A stretch of 64,000 nt of DNA, taken from assembly GCA_003344405.1 (NCBI GenBank), contig NOWV01000247.1:28296-92295 (forward strand), read 5' to 3'. Positions 34,126-46,690 of the stretch are shown here, piece after piece (positions within the stretch are counted from its first letter, which is position 1; every line of letters starts with the position of its first letter). Source of the stretch: Trichoplax sp. H2. Its lineage: Eukaryota; Placozoa; Uniplacotomia; Trichoplacea. The position numbers and the translations under genes are program-made. The notes beneath the pieces were generated by a model. It ran no database searches, had not been told where the DNA came from, and saw nothing but the letters and a program-made list of their open reading frames with translations.

Positions 34126-34772
34126 ACATTATGTACCGTACATTGAGTGTACTGTACAGTGTACAGCGCGATTAACTTCGGTGGCACTAAGGAAAGTAAA
34201 CTGTGTAGGCAAAATCAAGCCCAAAGTAGATAAAAATCTTATAGATATCGATTTTGAACAGGAGTGTTGACAAATTGCAACTTTTAATTTTCGACGCCAT
34301 CTTGCCATCGAAGTTAATTCATGGCGTTGTTGTACAATGTACAGTACTGAGCAGTACAGTACACTGAGTATAGTGAACACTGTGAGTACTGTACAGTACT
34401 GTAGTCAGTGTACAGTACGTACTGTAGATAGAATTTTACAATGTACAGTACTGTACACTGAGTACTGTATAGTGAACACTGTGACGACAGTACTGTACAG
34501 TACTGTATACTGTACTGTACTATACTGTACACTGTACTGTACTGTACTGTACTAGCGGACAGTGTACAGTAGTCAGTGTACAGTACCGACAGTACGTACT
34601 GTAGATAGAACTTTACAATGTACAGTACTGAGCAGTACAGTACACTGAGTATAGTGAACACTGTGACGACAGTACAGTACTGTATACTGTACTATACAGT
34701 ACACTGTACTGTACTGTACTAGCGGACAGTGTAGTCAGTGTACAGTACAGTACAGTACGTACTGTAGATAGA
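34126..34772. repeat. Largest GTAC-centred TACTG/CAGTA satellite
   Basis: Over 600 bases are built from TACTG and its complement CAGTA, with frequent GTAC and GAGCAGT switches. A higher-order unit of about 165-170 bases is marked by TACTGTAGATAGAACTTTAC, seen near 34424 (one mismatch), 34594 and 34758 and again near 35245. Because the pentamers are mutually complementary, long stretches can fold back on themselves. Open frames on both strands here (34314-34661, 34337-34555) are by-products of the repeat. Confidence 0.9.
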
Positions 34773-34918
34773 ACTTTACAATCAGATGTTTAAAATACGC
34801 GCCCACCAATCAGAGAAGATCACTGAAAGCGAACTACCAATAACAACGAAGCTCGTTTGGCGGTATTTTTAAGTGGGATAACGGCCAAATCTGTCAATGA
34901 AAAAAAATTTGCACGCCA
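34174..34918. repeat. Duplicated block, copy left of second N gap
   Basis: Starts AACTTCGGTGGCACTAAGG, includes the expanded satellite, and ends with ACAATCAGATGTTTAAAATA ... TTTGCACGCCA at the N run. Compared with 34939-35402 it has several substitutions and small indels outside the satellite, and a much longer satellite. This could be a real tandem duplication or two alleles joined end to end. Confidence 0.85.
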
Positions 34919-34938
34919 NNNNNNNNNNNNNNNNNNNN
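34919..34938. other. 20-N assembly gap
   Basis: Twenty Ns falling exactly between the two copies of the duplicated block. As with the first gap, the size looks arbitrary. Confidence 0.99.
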
Positions 34939-35402
34939 AACTTCGGTGGCACTAAGGAAAGTAAACTGTGTAAGCAAAATCAAGCCCAAAGTAGATAAAA
35001 TCTTATAGACATCGATTTTGAACAGGAGTGTTGACAAATTACAACTTTTAATTTTCGACGCCATCTTGCCATCGAAGTTAATTCATGGCGTTGTTGTACA
35101 ATGTACAGTACTGAGCAGTACAGTACAGTACACTGAGTATACTGTACTGTACACTAGTGAACACTGTGAGTACTGTACTGTACTGTACAGTACAGTACTG
35201 TACTAGCGGACAGTGTAGTCAGTACTGTATACTGTACAGTACGTACTGTAGATAGAACTTTACAATCAGATGTTTAAAATACGCGCCCACCAATCAGAGA
35301 AGATCAATGAAAGCGAACTACCAATAACAATGAAGCTCGTTTGGCGGTATTTTTAAGTGGGATAACGGCCAAATCTGTCAATGAAAAAAAATTTGCACGC
35401 CA
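34939..35402. repeat. Duplicated block, copy right of second N gap
   Basis: Begins with the same AACTTCGGTGGCACTAAGG as 34174 and ends with the same TTTGCACGCCA as 34908-34918, 465 bases against 745 because the satellite is contracted. It continues into unique sequence (GTACAGAAAAATAAGAGG). Confidence 0.85.
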
Positions 35403-35450
35403 GTACAGAAAAATAAGAGGTTGTAGTCGCTTCGTTTTGTTGCTATGGCG
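35290..35450 (+). promoter_or_regulatory. Promoter-like segment with CCAAT and E2F-like motifs
   Basis: CCAATCAGA (from 35290; also 34806 in the other copy) matches the NF-Y CCAAT-box consensus. Fifty bases on, TTTGGCGG (35340-35347; also 34856-34863) matches the E2F core. About 100 bases after that, GTTGCTATGGCGG opens a 22-codon frame (35445-35513). Motif spacing resembles cell-cycle gene promoters, but both motifs are short and may be chance. The downstream MYB gene is 3.3 kb away, and MYB-family genes in other animals are E2F targets. An alternative upstream promoter or first exon of MYB, or an unannotated short transcript, are both possible. Confidence 0.35.
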
Positions 35451-38400
35451 GAATCGGAGTCAAGACGAAAATATCAACACCAAACAGTTGGCATTCTTCT
35501 GACATTCATTTAGCCAAAGTTCTATAGAGTCTGTCTATGGTGTATGCCGTAATCAACAGTTTAATACTTGTATTTATTGTCGATATTAGTACTGTATCAA
35601 TGAAAGTTGAGGAAAATTGACGCAGTAAAGTTGGAAAGCTCGGTTATTGAATCGCTGCGTTTTTACTGTATAGTTATGATTACAGGCAATGATTTAAGAG
35701 GAAAAAAAAATGAAGGATACAGTACCCTGAGCTTTGTCTCTATTCGTATTCAATGATTATTCTCCAATGCTCACTGCTTATATAAAATAAAATTAAAATG
35801 GAGCAGGATGATTAGACATGCCATTTTCATATTTTGATACTCATTGAAACGAGATAGTCCAAACTCCCACCATGTACTTTATCGAAATAGTCAAATACTG
35901 TACAGTAGTATGCCTGGAATTATTTTTCTGACGTTTAGTAATAGAAGGTAAAGAGAGATGGCATAAAATGGAGCTGATCGTTTAGCTAAGTAAAAGTAAT
36001 TTATCAAAAGCTACTAAAAAAAATGTTATTCTGGCATTTTTTTACTCGCTCCTAGTATCCATTTATTAACTACAAGCCCCTGCTACAATACTGTACAGTA
36101 ATTTTGCGCTTTGAAGAAATGCTGCAGTCAAGCTGTTGCCTATTGCTTCAGTGTTTTCAACACTTTGAGCAAGTCAATCTGCGTCACATGAGTGTGCATG
36201 AGTGGAACGCGCTGACGTGCTCATCTATTGTCCGATACGAGTGTACGTACGACGGTACAACGTACGCGCTTGAGCTGACGCTAGGCCTACTGTCTTGTGG
36301 TCATTACACACCATCGCACCAGTGGTTCCCCTCCATTTTCTCTTGGCTCTCTTACTACCTGGTGTGCTCGACGCGGTACGCGCCATTTTCACTACACTGT
36401 AGTCATTTCTCTATCAATTTGAGACATCGATTGCGTCTAAGAACTTTTTGCTTGCCTCTTGCGTAATCTTCTCTTCCTACACTGGACTTCCTTTGAATAA
36501 TTTGCATTTACTTTATTCCTACTTATCCTAGTTAATCTCTTTGCTATGGATACTCTTCATTCCCTTGGGTAAGTTGAAAGTCAATCATGACCTAATCTTG
36601 TCTCTCTCTATTTTTTTTTTCCAATTCAAAAATCCCATTTTTCACTGTCTCTCCATCGACTCAGTAAGCTCCTTGAGATAGCATGCATAATGCGTTGTAG
36701 TAGCTCAGTGAAAAAATGGCGTTTTGAAATTGGAACATAGACAATGTTATTTCTAATGATTGCGCCTATTTTACCCACATCATATTGTTAAACTGCAACT
36801 TGTTAGTGTCAAAAAGAATGGTCTATTTCTTCTTCTTTCCTTGACTTGACTTTTCATGGTCAAGGATGTGCTTTCAATCAAGGTGTGACTAATTGGATAG
36901 GGATCAAACAATTTTATTCCACTCCTTGTCTTTCACTAGCTTACACATTGTGGGTGCTCTATGGTATAGCAATGCTCTTTCCTTCAAAGCGAAATTAAAA
37001 TGCTCTTACATTTTTATTCGCTCCTTGACATTCAGTGATGTATTTGTTAAAAATGACGAGTTGATGAATAAACAGCGAGCGGACTAACAACCAAGTTAGT
37101 TCATAGCTCATACCGTGATAAGTCAGTGTCAACATATTCACCCGCTGTAGAAATTTTTGAGTTATCGTATCCTTTACCCTGCCTTGCAAAGAGTAAAACT
37201 GAGTCGATCATTTCATTGGCAGCAATTTAGTCCTGAAATTGAACATGTCATCATTCAACACATTACTGATGCAGTGATCAGTATTTTCTTCCATCCGGTT
37301 CTTTAAACACATTATTATTGGAAGTTTTATTTATTTCATGACCGGTACTGCAGCTCAGACCATGGACGAGTCCATGTGATCATCAACATAGTATAGGGTT
37401 GTCACTATTTTCTTCCATCTTATTCCATTCCATTACTATGGATCAATTTACAGCATTTCATTGATGACGATGATGATGTGGTCATCAGCCTTTCCTCCCA
37501 TCTAGCCATCTTTCTCATGCTAGAGATGATCAGTTTATTTTCTTCCTAGTATTTCCTCTCATACAGGGCTATAGTTATTCCTAAAATTGATCACTTGATC
37601 ATCTTTTAATGGACGTAGTAGTTATGGCAGAGATTTTCTAAAAATCGAAAAAGAAATCTTAGAATTTGATTTTTCAAAGCCCTTGAGAGAATTCACAGAA
37701 TCTACACTATCGATTTCATATGAAGGCCATGCGGTGGGAGCACTCTATTTTGGATAATTCCGATCTTATTTGATATTCATAATGACTGATCTTTACTCAT
37801 CATTCACTCTTCATGCAACCATCCAAGATTTTTACCATGCTTATGTAGCGAAATGTTGACCTGTAGTTTGCTCAATTTTAATCCTACTCCATAGTACGGT
37901 TGCGGGTCATCTCTGAAACTTTCTGATGTTGCTAAATAAAAATAGATCGCCATGTTAATAGTGTGCTAGAAGAAAATGCGATAGTTATTTTAGAATGAGC
38001 ACAATCCCTTGTAGTTTTTGACATTTGGTTCGCACTTGAATTCTCATTTTGTTGATCAACTGACAAAGTGTTAAAATTACTAACTTTGTGGAGTTGTTTG
38101 CACCGACTATGCACCGCCAATTCTTGATGATATTTCCCAATGATTTTATAATTATGCAACCGCTCCTGCAAAATGCTTACCATGATTTTTGTTACACTAG
38201 TTTGCTGACAAGCATACTCTTCGACATATAATATAGTCAATATCAATATTTTATGACAATGTCTGTGCTTGCCCAGAATTTACGTATCTCAAGGATGTAT
38301 AATTGCCAACTAATTTACCTTGATATGATAGTAATAGGTATGATTTGCGTAAATCACTAAATAGAACTTTCTTAGATACAGCTCTATTAACGTTTCTAAT

Positions 38401-38755
38401 AATACTCTGCAGAAATTTCGATCGGAAAATGATTGTAGAATTGGAATCGAAGACGATAAACAAAAATTGATGCTGATATGTTTACCTTGCGAGCATAAAT
38501 GTGTATTGAACAGCTTTCTCAAAATAATATAGCGCAGTCGATCTACCTCGCCGTTAGCCTTATCGCTTGTCCTGTATACTGTACGATGCTACGTTGATCA
38601 CCATTTTTGATCACGTATAACACAGTTACATGAAAAGATAATTATAATAATTGCTATCTTCATTCTTATACGCGTATCGATGGTGCAACAGTATACGAAT
38701 ACGTCATTAAATCTTTCTTTACTGTAATACTAACGCCATTTTGGGGGTTTTTATC

Positions 38756-41700
38756 ATGTTTAGAAGTAGCTGTGGCAGCGGAGACGAAGATGATGACGAT
38801 GGCACGTTTAATTCGTCTGCTTCATTACCCGATGACTCGTGTCGCAAGAAGTGCAAGAATAAGACGCGATGGACTAAAGAAGAAGTAAGTCCGCCTTATG
38901 TATTAAATGAATTATACTTAAGTAAAGTATACTAATAGAGTTGATTACTAATACAGAATTGTAACTTGGAGTCAGCTTGTATCTCGATATCATAGAGGGA
39001 AACAGATACATGCTGCATAACGATTGTTTGCATACTCGTATTCCATCTTGATCATATGCATTCTTATTCGTATTTATTTTTAAGAATTCTGATTTGTTTC
39101 ACCAATGACAACAAATTTATAGATTCTGTAACGTAATCAGCTTTCAATCGTATTTTTGCTTCCATAAATGTCACTCTAAATTATAATACTAATGCTAAAG
39201 GATGAAAAGTTGAAACGATACGTTCACGTACATAAAGACAATTGGCGATCTGTGGCTGATAATTTTACTGATAGATCGGAATTGCAATGTCAGCATCGCT
39301 GGCAAAAAGTTCTTAATCCTGAACTTATTAAAGGACCATGGACGAAGGAAGTAAGCATACGCTCGTATATATTACTTGCAGCAAGTTTAAGAATATTGAT
39401 AATAATTTTGTGAACTGCTACAGTGACATACTATAGTAACTCACTTTCATACTCTCATTAGGAAGACGAAAAGATCGTACAACTTGTACATCAGTATGGT
39501 CCTAAACGTTGGTCGTTAATAGCAGAAAAGTTGCAGGGAAGAATTGGAAAGCAATGTCGAGAAAGGTATATTTACTAGAGATAGGATCCTCGCCGACATA
39601 CCATTTCTATACTATTATGGTGCATATAGGTTGTAACGATGTCTTATGCTATACATATATTACTAGATGGCACAATCACCTTAATCCTGACATAAAGAAA
39701 TCGGCTTGGACTCAAGAAGAAGATCAAATTATATACGAATCGCATAAAAAGTTAGGAAATCGTTGGGCAGAAATTGCAAAATTACTCCCTGGAAGGTTAA
39801 AAATTATGTTAAAATTAGTTTTGAGATTAGCGCCAATAAAACATCATGCACTATAATCGTATATACGTATACGAGTACTGTATATGATGGACACAATTCT
39901 TATAGTTTTTTTTTTTTATGATGGGTATGGAAATTTATTACTGATCAATTCATTCGGCTTCGTGTACAACTTTTAGAACTGATAATGCTATCAAGAATCA
40001 CTGGAATTCGTCGATGAAAAGAAAGATCCATGTATACGAACAGAGATCAAGAGATGCACTAATACGCCGTCACGGTAGCCAGAGAAATTCTAATCGAACC
40101 CATATTGTGAGTAAAATACAGCACAGTACTGTATACTGTACATCGTAATTTTTGTGTCTTGCTTTGAAAGCAATACTTGATAGCAATCGTCTAAGTTTAT
40201 ACTGGCCAATGCCGTGTGATGTTGATGATAATGGCTTCGAATTTTAAAAAATTGTTGCTAAATTATATGTACATTATATACAGTATTAATGAATTGATAT
40301 TTCCGTCTATCTGCCCATGTATATGTGAATATCTACTATTGCTTATGTGGTATACAGTTTGACACATCGATGCAATCAACTGCTGAACAACAGAAACATT
40401 ATCGAAAAGGTTACATTGATAGTATTCCATTTATAAAGTTAATTATACATAGTATGAGACTAATTCCTTTCGAAATTTTATTTCTTGATTGTAGAAATGA
40501 GTAAACCTTACAAAAAAGTTACGATAATCGGAAATGGTCCTGATAAAGAAAATACAAGTCAAATTTATAACGTACAGACTGTGAGTAATAATTCGTCATC
40601 CAGCAATAAACAGCCGCACCCATTACAACCGATTGGTAGTGTAACTCCTATTAGACCTTCACAGCAACTTGTTGGCGAAGAAAATGTTGATTTAGCAGAT
40701 ATGTTGTCTCCTTTTAAAGGTATAAATTTTATCCACTTCAAACATTTCATTGTCTGTGAAACATGTATTGCGATGATGACCTGACTATTCAATGGACTAA
40801 AAATTTTATCGTCTAATGATGATATTAACAGGCCTACCGTCAGACCTTCATAATGAAGTTTTATTTGATATTGATGCTTCTGGATGGGATATTAATGCTT
40901 TCGATTGCTTTGGCGTAAGCACGCCTTATTCGTCTGAAAAGAGAAAACTATCAAAAAGGAAAGCATCCCCTTTTAATATGGCGAAGTTGAACTCCCCTGG
41001 TGCTACGGGTTGGTATAATAAGAATTACGACATAATCTACTGCCATGATTTGTATTAAAATACTAGCTTTCGTAAATATTATTTTCTTGCTTATTTAGAA
41101 TTTAGATTTAACGGACATTTACTAGCAGGCCTTCAAAGTCCACCTGGGTAACGTATTTTCCAATTATAAGATCTGTTCGTCATCTGTAATCGTTTTCGTG
41201 ATTTATTAACAGATTGACTATGTCTAGGCTCATCCCAATGTCATCACCGGTAATATCACGATTTACGACACCTCGAATTTTACGAAGAGCGAAGAGAAAG
41301 AAGCACGTATCCGTACCATCACAGTCTTATCCTAGTAAAAAAAGTGAATACTTGTCAATAGAGTAGTAGCAATGCATTACAACTCGAATTTTATTTTTTA
41401 CTGACCAAGTTGACTTTATTCATATACTATACTGAGGTGATAATTGCTAGCTATATTGTCGAATTCGGTTAGCATATTGATATAAATATTGTGTCAACCT
41501 TAACGTCAGTTACAGCGATCAGCTCTCTCAGACAGGACAAACCTATCTCTGGAACAAAATTCATCCATTATTAGTGCTAAAGGAAGGAATGATATTTCAT
41601 TTGCGACGCCTCTTAAGAGTACTCCGATAAAGTCTTTGCCCTTTTCTCCGTCACAATTTTTAAACAGCCCAGATACGTTATCAAAAAACTATGATAGCCA

Positions 41701-43070
41701 TGCGTTGGATTCTTCTGCAGGTATTAATAATAATAATGAACAAGATTAGTATTACTGTACTGTATTATGAACAACTTATTGATATAAAATAAAGTATGAT
41801 ATTGTCAGTAGAGTACTAAGTCTGTATAAAAACAATTCTTTTTTATAGTTTTTCTGAATGCTTCCACTCCGGTAAATTCCTCCCAGCTAAGTGGTATTGA
41901 GTATGCTGATACTAGAGATGGTAGACTAGAGACGCCAGTTCTAATAAAATCACTGCTTGATGCTGCGCCTCGGACGCCAACTCCTTTCAAGACTTCATTT
42001 CGTCAGCTGGAACAGCAAGGGGGCAAAGTTGAGAAATTGGTAATCATCAATTTCGCTATAAATAATTTGGAGTGACTTTAAATATGAATTGATCAGTGTA
42101 TCTTTGCCAACATTTTCAGACCCCTGGCAATGGTAGCTTTATTGATGATTTTAATGACTTGATCTTAAATGATGCCTCAGCTGCATTTGCTATGGATTCT
42201 CCGTTAATAACGAGCAAAAAAACACGCAGTGTTAGAAAGTTGATAAGAACTCCTGGAAATGATAATATGTGTAAGAAATTTGACAAAGCCCTATGCGTCA
42301 GGTTATTCAAATCTCCTCCGAAGCAAGAATCAAAATCGCGTACAAGCAATAAGAACTCAGCAACATCCAGTCAGCTAGAGGATTTGGTAAAATTTCATGT
42401 TCCTAGGCACTACTAGATGTCGGATCTTATAATTACTTTGATACCTGCATGGATTCTAAGATATTTAGCATGCCCATCGGCTTAGCTATTATTCATTATT
42501 TTAAGTTTTTTTTACTTTTAATATCCACGTGTTGTTCTACTGCAAATTAATTGATGGAAGGACTCACAATAATTGTATAATAGGACGAGATTATTGATTT
42601 CTCATTGATAACACAAGATCGAAATTCAAACGCTAACGAAGCCAATACTAGTTCATCCTCAAGCTTTATAATACCAGGCTTGTCACAGACGGTAAGTATA
42701 GTATTGTATGTATTTTATTGTGGTAACTGAGGTATTCTGATAAACAGGAATAGAGAGATGATCATCTTTGATTTATCTGTAGAAATCCCAAGACGGATGT
42801 AACTTTGTTAAAGGTAAAATGCAACAAGAAACGCCAATAAAGCCGTGTGGAAAGGTAATGTCTTTTTTGTTTCTTGCTAGCTACCAGTAAGTAAGCGTTG
42901 TTATAAGTCTAATTGATTGCGCCTGTATTTTATACGAACAGATGAATGCTTTGCCTAGTATTGCTTGGGAGGCTGTCGTATACGGACAAACTCCAGATCA
43001 GAAATTGATTACGGAACAAGCTAAGCAGTTTTTACAGGAAAATTGTAAACCAAGATCCCTTCGTTTATAA
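38756..43070 (+). CDS. MYB: Three-repeat MYB transcription factor (MYB/MYBL2 family)
   Basis: This is a nuclear DNA-binding protein that in animals controls proliferation genes, alone or within the MuvB/DREAM assembly. Exon 1 (38756-38884) encodes an acidic N terminus (MFRSSCGSGDEDDDDG) and the start of R1 (TRWTKEE). Later exons complete R1 (DNWRSVADNF ... CQHRWQKVLNPELIKGPW), R2 (YGPKRWSLIAEKLQGRIGKQ) and R3 (LGNRWAEIAKLLPGR, TDNAIKNHWNSSMKRK). Together they carry the evenly spaced tryptophans of R1R2R3 MYB. C-terminal exons contain PSDLHNEVLFDIDASGWDIN, TPRILRRAKRKK, the family motif APRTPTPFKTSFRQLEQ, a DEIIDFSLI segment and the closing AWEAVVYGQTPDQKLITEQA, ending RSLRL with TAA at 43068-43070. 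The end is typical of animal MYB proteins, closest in form to MYBL2. The ATG at 38756 is chosen because the acidic N terminus matches the family. The gene appears intact. Confidence 0.96.
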
Positions 43071-43911
43071 TCGTTAGACTGCACCTTGCGTTCGTTAGCC
43101 ATCCATATCACAACTGAACGTTAAAACACATAATTTAAAATATGAATTCATTTTATATGACTTTAAAATGATGTAGTATGTGGACGGATATGGTAAAATT
43201 TGTGTCCATTTTTACATGACCATTAATACTTTGTTGTATATACTATCTCTTTGCCTTACTTTAGATGCAGACTATCTACTCTTATCGCTATGTATTTTTT
43301 GCAAGACTATTTTAAAGCTCATAAAATGTTAGTTTTCATTTACTTTTAGCTCTGAGACAATTACACTATATTACCCTGTTACCAAGAAATTAATGTTGTT
43401 ATCAGCGCAGTTACTTGTGTATTAGTATATGAATTGCGTTTACGGTGCTAGTGCAGGTGTAAAAAATACTTTTAGTTATAACTGCTAGTGAAACTAATCT
43501 GGATATCGTTGAACGTTTCGTTGATGAAAACTTTGGTTAGATTTAGTTTAGAAATACGTTATGCATTGCATGGCGTATTTCATTATGCATATATATTATG
43601 GATTTACTCTAAAGCGACTGCAATAGCCACAAGTACATAATGTAAAACTGTATTGGATACTAAGAAATATGAAAGTATTTATAATTGACCGTCAAGTACC
43701 ATACGTATTTGCATGTTGTAAATAATCTTGTAAATATATATTTTGTTATGCAATGACGTTATTCATTTAAAATTTTGTTCAATGTTATGCACACTAAATT
43801 GAATAGGTATTCTTGTTGAAGTATTGATAATATTGATTATAGATAAGAATAAAATTACCTTGCTACAATTTGTGCCAATTGAATGAAGACGTTAGAGATT
43901 ATTTGCCTTGT

Positions 43912-44165
43912 AGTTGAAATTGAAAAATGATACTATTGTAGGACTTTGTACAGTAGAAAAAGGCTACGATGCAGCATAGTCTTTTTATTGTTACTCTAGT
44001 AAGCTAGATGAAAGTGAAGGGAAGCAAAAGTTTAATTTATCCTAACGTTGAAATTTGAAATTGATATCGGAAGAGTGTTGTAGACAAAAGGTTACGATGC
44101 AGCTTGGTCTTTTTATTGTTACTCTAGTAAACTAGGTGAAAGTGAAGGGAGGCAAATGAAATATT
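43912..44165. repeat. Two-copy tandem duplication, unit 128 bp
   Basis: GGCTACGATGCAGCATAGTC at 43962 corresponds to GGTTACGATGCAGCTTGGTC at 44090. Both are followed by TTTTTATTGTTACTCTAGTA and AGGTGAAAGTGAAGGGAGGC-like sequence. The preceding GTTGAAATTGAAA-type segment is also shared, giving a unit of 128 bases with moderate divergence. Confidence 0.85.
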
Positions 44166-46208
44166 TCATTGGGTAAATTTATATTGGTCGTCCTGATTTT
44201 AATTTTCCAATTAGTCATATTACGCTATTCAATCTAATTTATTGAATTGTCATGGACAGTGGGAGTGTACACCTTTATACCATTTTACGTGCATTAATAA
44301 TCGTCATTTCATACATGTGCAGCGCTCGTCTTGTTAATTTAATTATAATTATCACACCATAAAAGTTACAATAAGTGTTTCTTTTGAATTCACAAGTCGA
44401 TTATCGAGAACAAACATGCAACTTTGAAATAAATAAATAACAGGAACTACTCAAAAAATTCTCTTAGTAGTCCGTGGAAGTAATATGTTGGACTACATCT
44501 TACATGGTGTACTAACTCGCTAAAAGGACAAATTGTTGGTAAATTATTGGTTTCGTTGTTATTATACTGATAAGTCCATTAGCAACAAGAGACATTTGTG
44601 AGTGTAGATATTGCATTTCCCGTCGTTGATATTAATGCTGCATTCGTTCGTTATAGCGTAGTTTGTTTGATGTATAGTATATGTCCATAACTTACATGCG
44701 TCTATATACACGTATACACTGTACAATACCATCCAATGTTGAACCTGAATTGCATATTTTTCTTACTAACATTGCTGAATAATAATATCCAATAGGTTTT
44801 TTGCTGTATAATGATGCTCTTGCCCTATAGAATTAAAGTCTATGTAAACGTCAAATGGGCTGAGTAAATACTGAATTGCTTCACTTGGAATTGTCTTTTA
44901 AAAGCCTATGCTCCGCCCTACATCGAGCAACATAATAAGGTAATAAATAATCTAATCATGACAGATTCTAACTTTTAAAATGCAAGGACAGATTAATTAT
45001 AGAATGCAAATAGTCCATCAAAAGAGCCGATGTCAATGTTCATAATGCATAATTCTATGTTGATTTTGATTTGATGTAATACATAACTATGTAAAACTAG
45101 ATTTGTGTCTTCTTTTTTTCTTTTAGTAGACCCTGTTTACGTAGCTAAAATTTCGATGTCAGTTGTGGAATTTGTTGGTATCAAGTTCCAATTTATTATT
45201 CATTACTATGCTTATGGTGATGATTGATTTGTCTATAGTACAGTATATATTGTGGATCAACGCTGCCTAGTGTACCCTAACCTAGATTATCATAAACTAG
45301 GATGAAATCCGTAGGTTGTAGATGTAATGCGAGGATAATATTAGAGCTTCCTTTCAGCGTCTTTTTGTTGGTCTTGGAAAATGTCCATGTGCATCTGTGA
45401 AACAACACTTGTAGTCTACTCTTCAACGGTATAGCACTAACGTACAATTTCATCGTTCTTTGACAGTAACTTGCTTGTAAAAGAGTGGAAAAGTTTGTCT
45501 TATGAGTAAGGATACGTTGAGTAAGCAGACTGGAATTGTTTTTCCTAATCACTATTGACTGTTAGACTGATTGATTGTAATTCAGTCGGTGTCTATTTAC
45601 TCTATCGATTGGGAACGCCCTTTACTGTTTGGTTAGTGTCCGTATTGTAGTATACTGTACAGTGTACAGTATAGTACTGTAGAGCAATGGTGATGGCAAT
45701 GAGGCAGCGAGCCAGGGGATGTCTCAAATTGGTGGAGTAGACGGCCGCTGCAGTGCGCGGTTGGATGCCGTCAAGCCTCTTGGACTGTTATTGCTGTTTA
45801 TGAATATTGATCCTCATCTTGGTATTGGACATTATGTCCAAATGGAAAGTGAAAACCACTACGAGCGTACTTGACTCAAGTCGTTTGATGGGATCCTTCT
45901 TCACTAGTAGCTGATGCCATACCGATCGCTATCGATCCAGACTATTAGCATTGACTGCATGATGAATGAATGTACAATTGTACACTGCAGAATAGCATTT
46001 TTAGCTTTCATTCTACAGGGAATGGTACATTTACAGTAGAGTACTGGGTTTGAGCCGACAAAGGATCGCAAGGGCATGCAGGCGGCCTTAACCATGGACT
46101 TTTTTTAGATACCTCTGCAAGTCCATGCCTCATTGCCTATGCGTTGACAGTCGTTTGCAGGCTTGATATCAGTACATACTGTACAGTACATCGAGTTGGA
46201 TGCATTCT

Positions 46209-46690
46209 GACTGGGGCTACTGTACACTGTACAGTAGAATGGAAATTGTTTTCTTGGATATGTTTGAATGGTAAAAACTAGAAGTAAAATGCTGAAAAAA
46301 GACCCATCGTGATGCATTTTGCTGTACACATAGGTCTCTTATTGTAGAAAGTGAGCCCCCAATAAGGAGTTATCCGCACCTGTTAAAGCCATGTATTTGC
46401 GATGAATTTTGTTGCAAATTGGTGCCAAAATAGCAATATCGAATGTACACTTGTACTGTACACTGTACAGTATGGGATTACAGTACAGCACAGTACAACG
46501 ATGCATTGTGACAGGGGCTACTGTACACTGTACACTGTAGAACGGGATCCGCTTTTCTTGGTTATACAATATTGGAATGGTCAAAAGTAGAAGCAAAACC
46601 CTGCAAAAAGACCCATCGAGATACATTTTGCTGTATACATACAGTAGGTCTCTTATTGTAGAAAGTGAGCCTCTAATAAGGAGCAGTCCT
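46209..46690. repeat. Diverged direct duplication, offset about 310 bp
   Basis: 46209-46375 and 46520-46682 share CTACTGTACACTGTACA, a TTTTCTTGG segment, AAAAAGACCCATCG, CATTTTGCTGTA and AGGTCTCTTATTGTAGAAAG with AATAAGGAG. Between the matches sits another GTAC-type satellite. Divergence is higher than in the 560-base pair near SAP30BP. Confidence 0.8.

Larger units (their letters stand above)
32959..38755. other. 5.8-kb gene-poor interval between BBS2 and MYB
   Basis: No conserved coding sequence is visible. It contains a three-copy tandem repeat (33733-34100), a poly-G run (about 34096-34104), a large GTAC-type satellite, a duplicated block on both sides of an N gap (34174-35402) and a promoter-like segment with a short open frame (35290-35513). 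From about 36100 to 36470 the sequence is GC-richer, with an open frame of 120 codons (36104-36466) that has no recognisable domain. From 36500 to 38700 it is T-rich, with scattered TCATC-type tracts like those in the first intron of the glycosyltransferase gene, and short unsupported frames (37932-38246 on the minus strand). The MYB promoter presumably lies just before 38756. Confidence 0.5.

Noticed and set aside
34314-34661. Overlapping open frames of 72-115 codons on both strands, rich in Y, C, T, V, S and Q
   Set aside because: They are translations of the TACTG/CAGTA pentamer repeat, which lacks stops in several frames; no domain and the same composition in both directions.
36104-36466. 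Possible 120-residue protein-coding gene
   Set aside because: No recognisable domain, no splice partners and no homologue I can recall; kept only as a compositional observation.
37932-38246. 104-codon frame on the minus strand before MYB
   Set aside because: AT-driven composition and no family resemblance; probably chance.
45277-45552. 91-codon frame on the minus strand between MYB and the glycosyltransferase gene
   Set aside because: No domain, no supporting exon structure and not conserved with anything I know.
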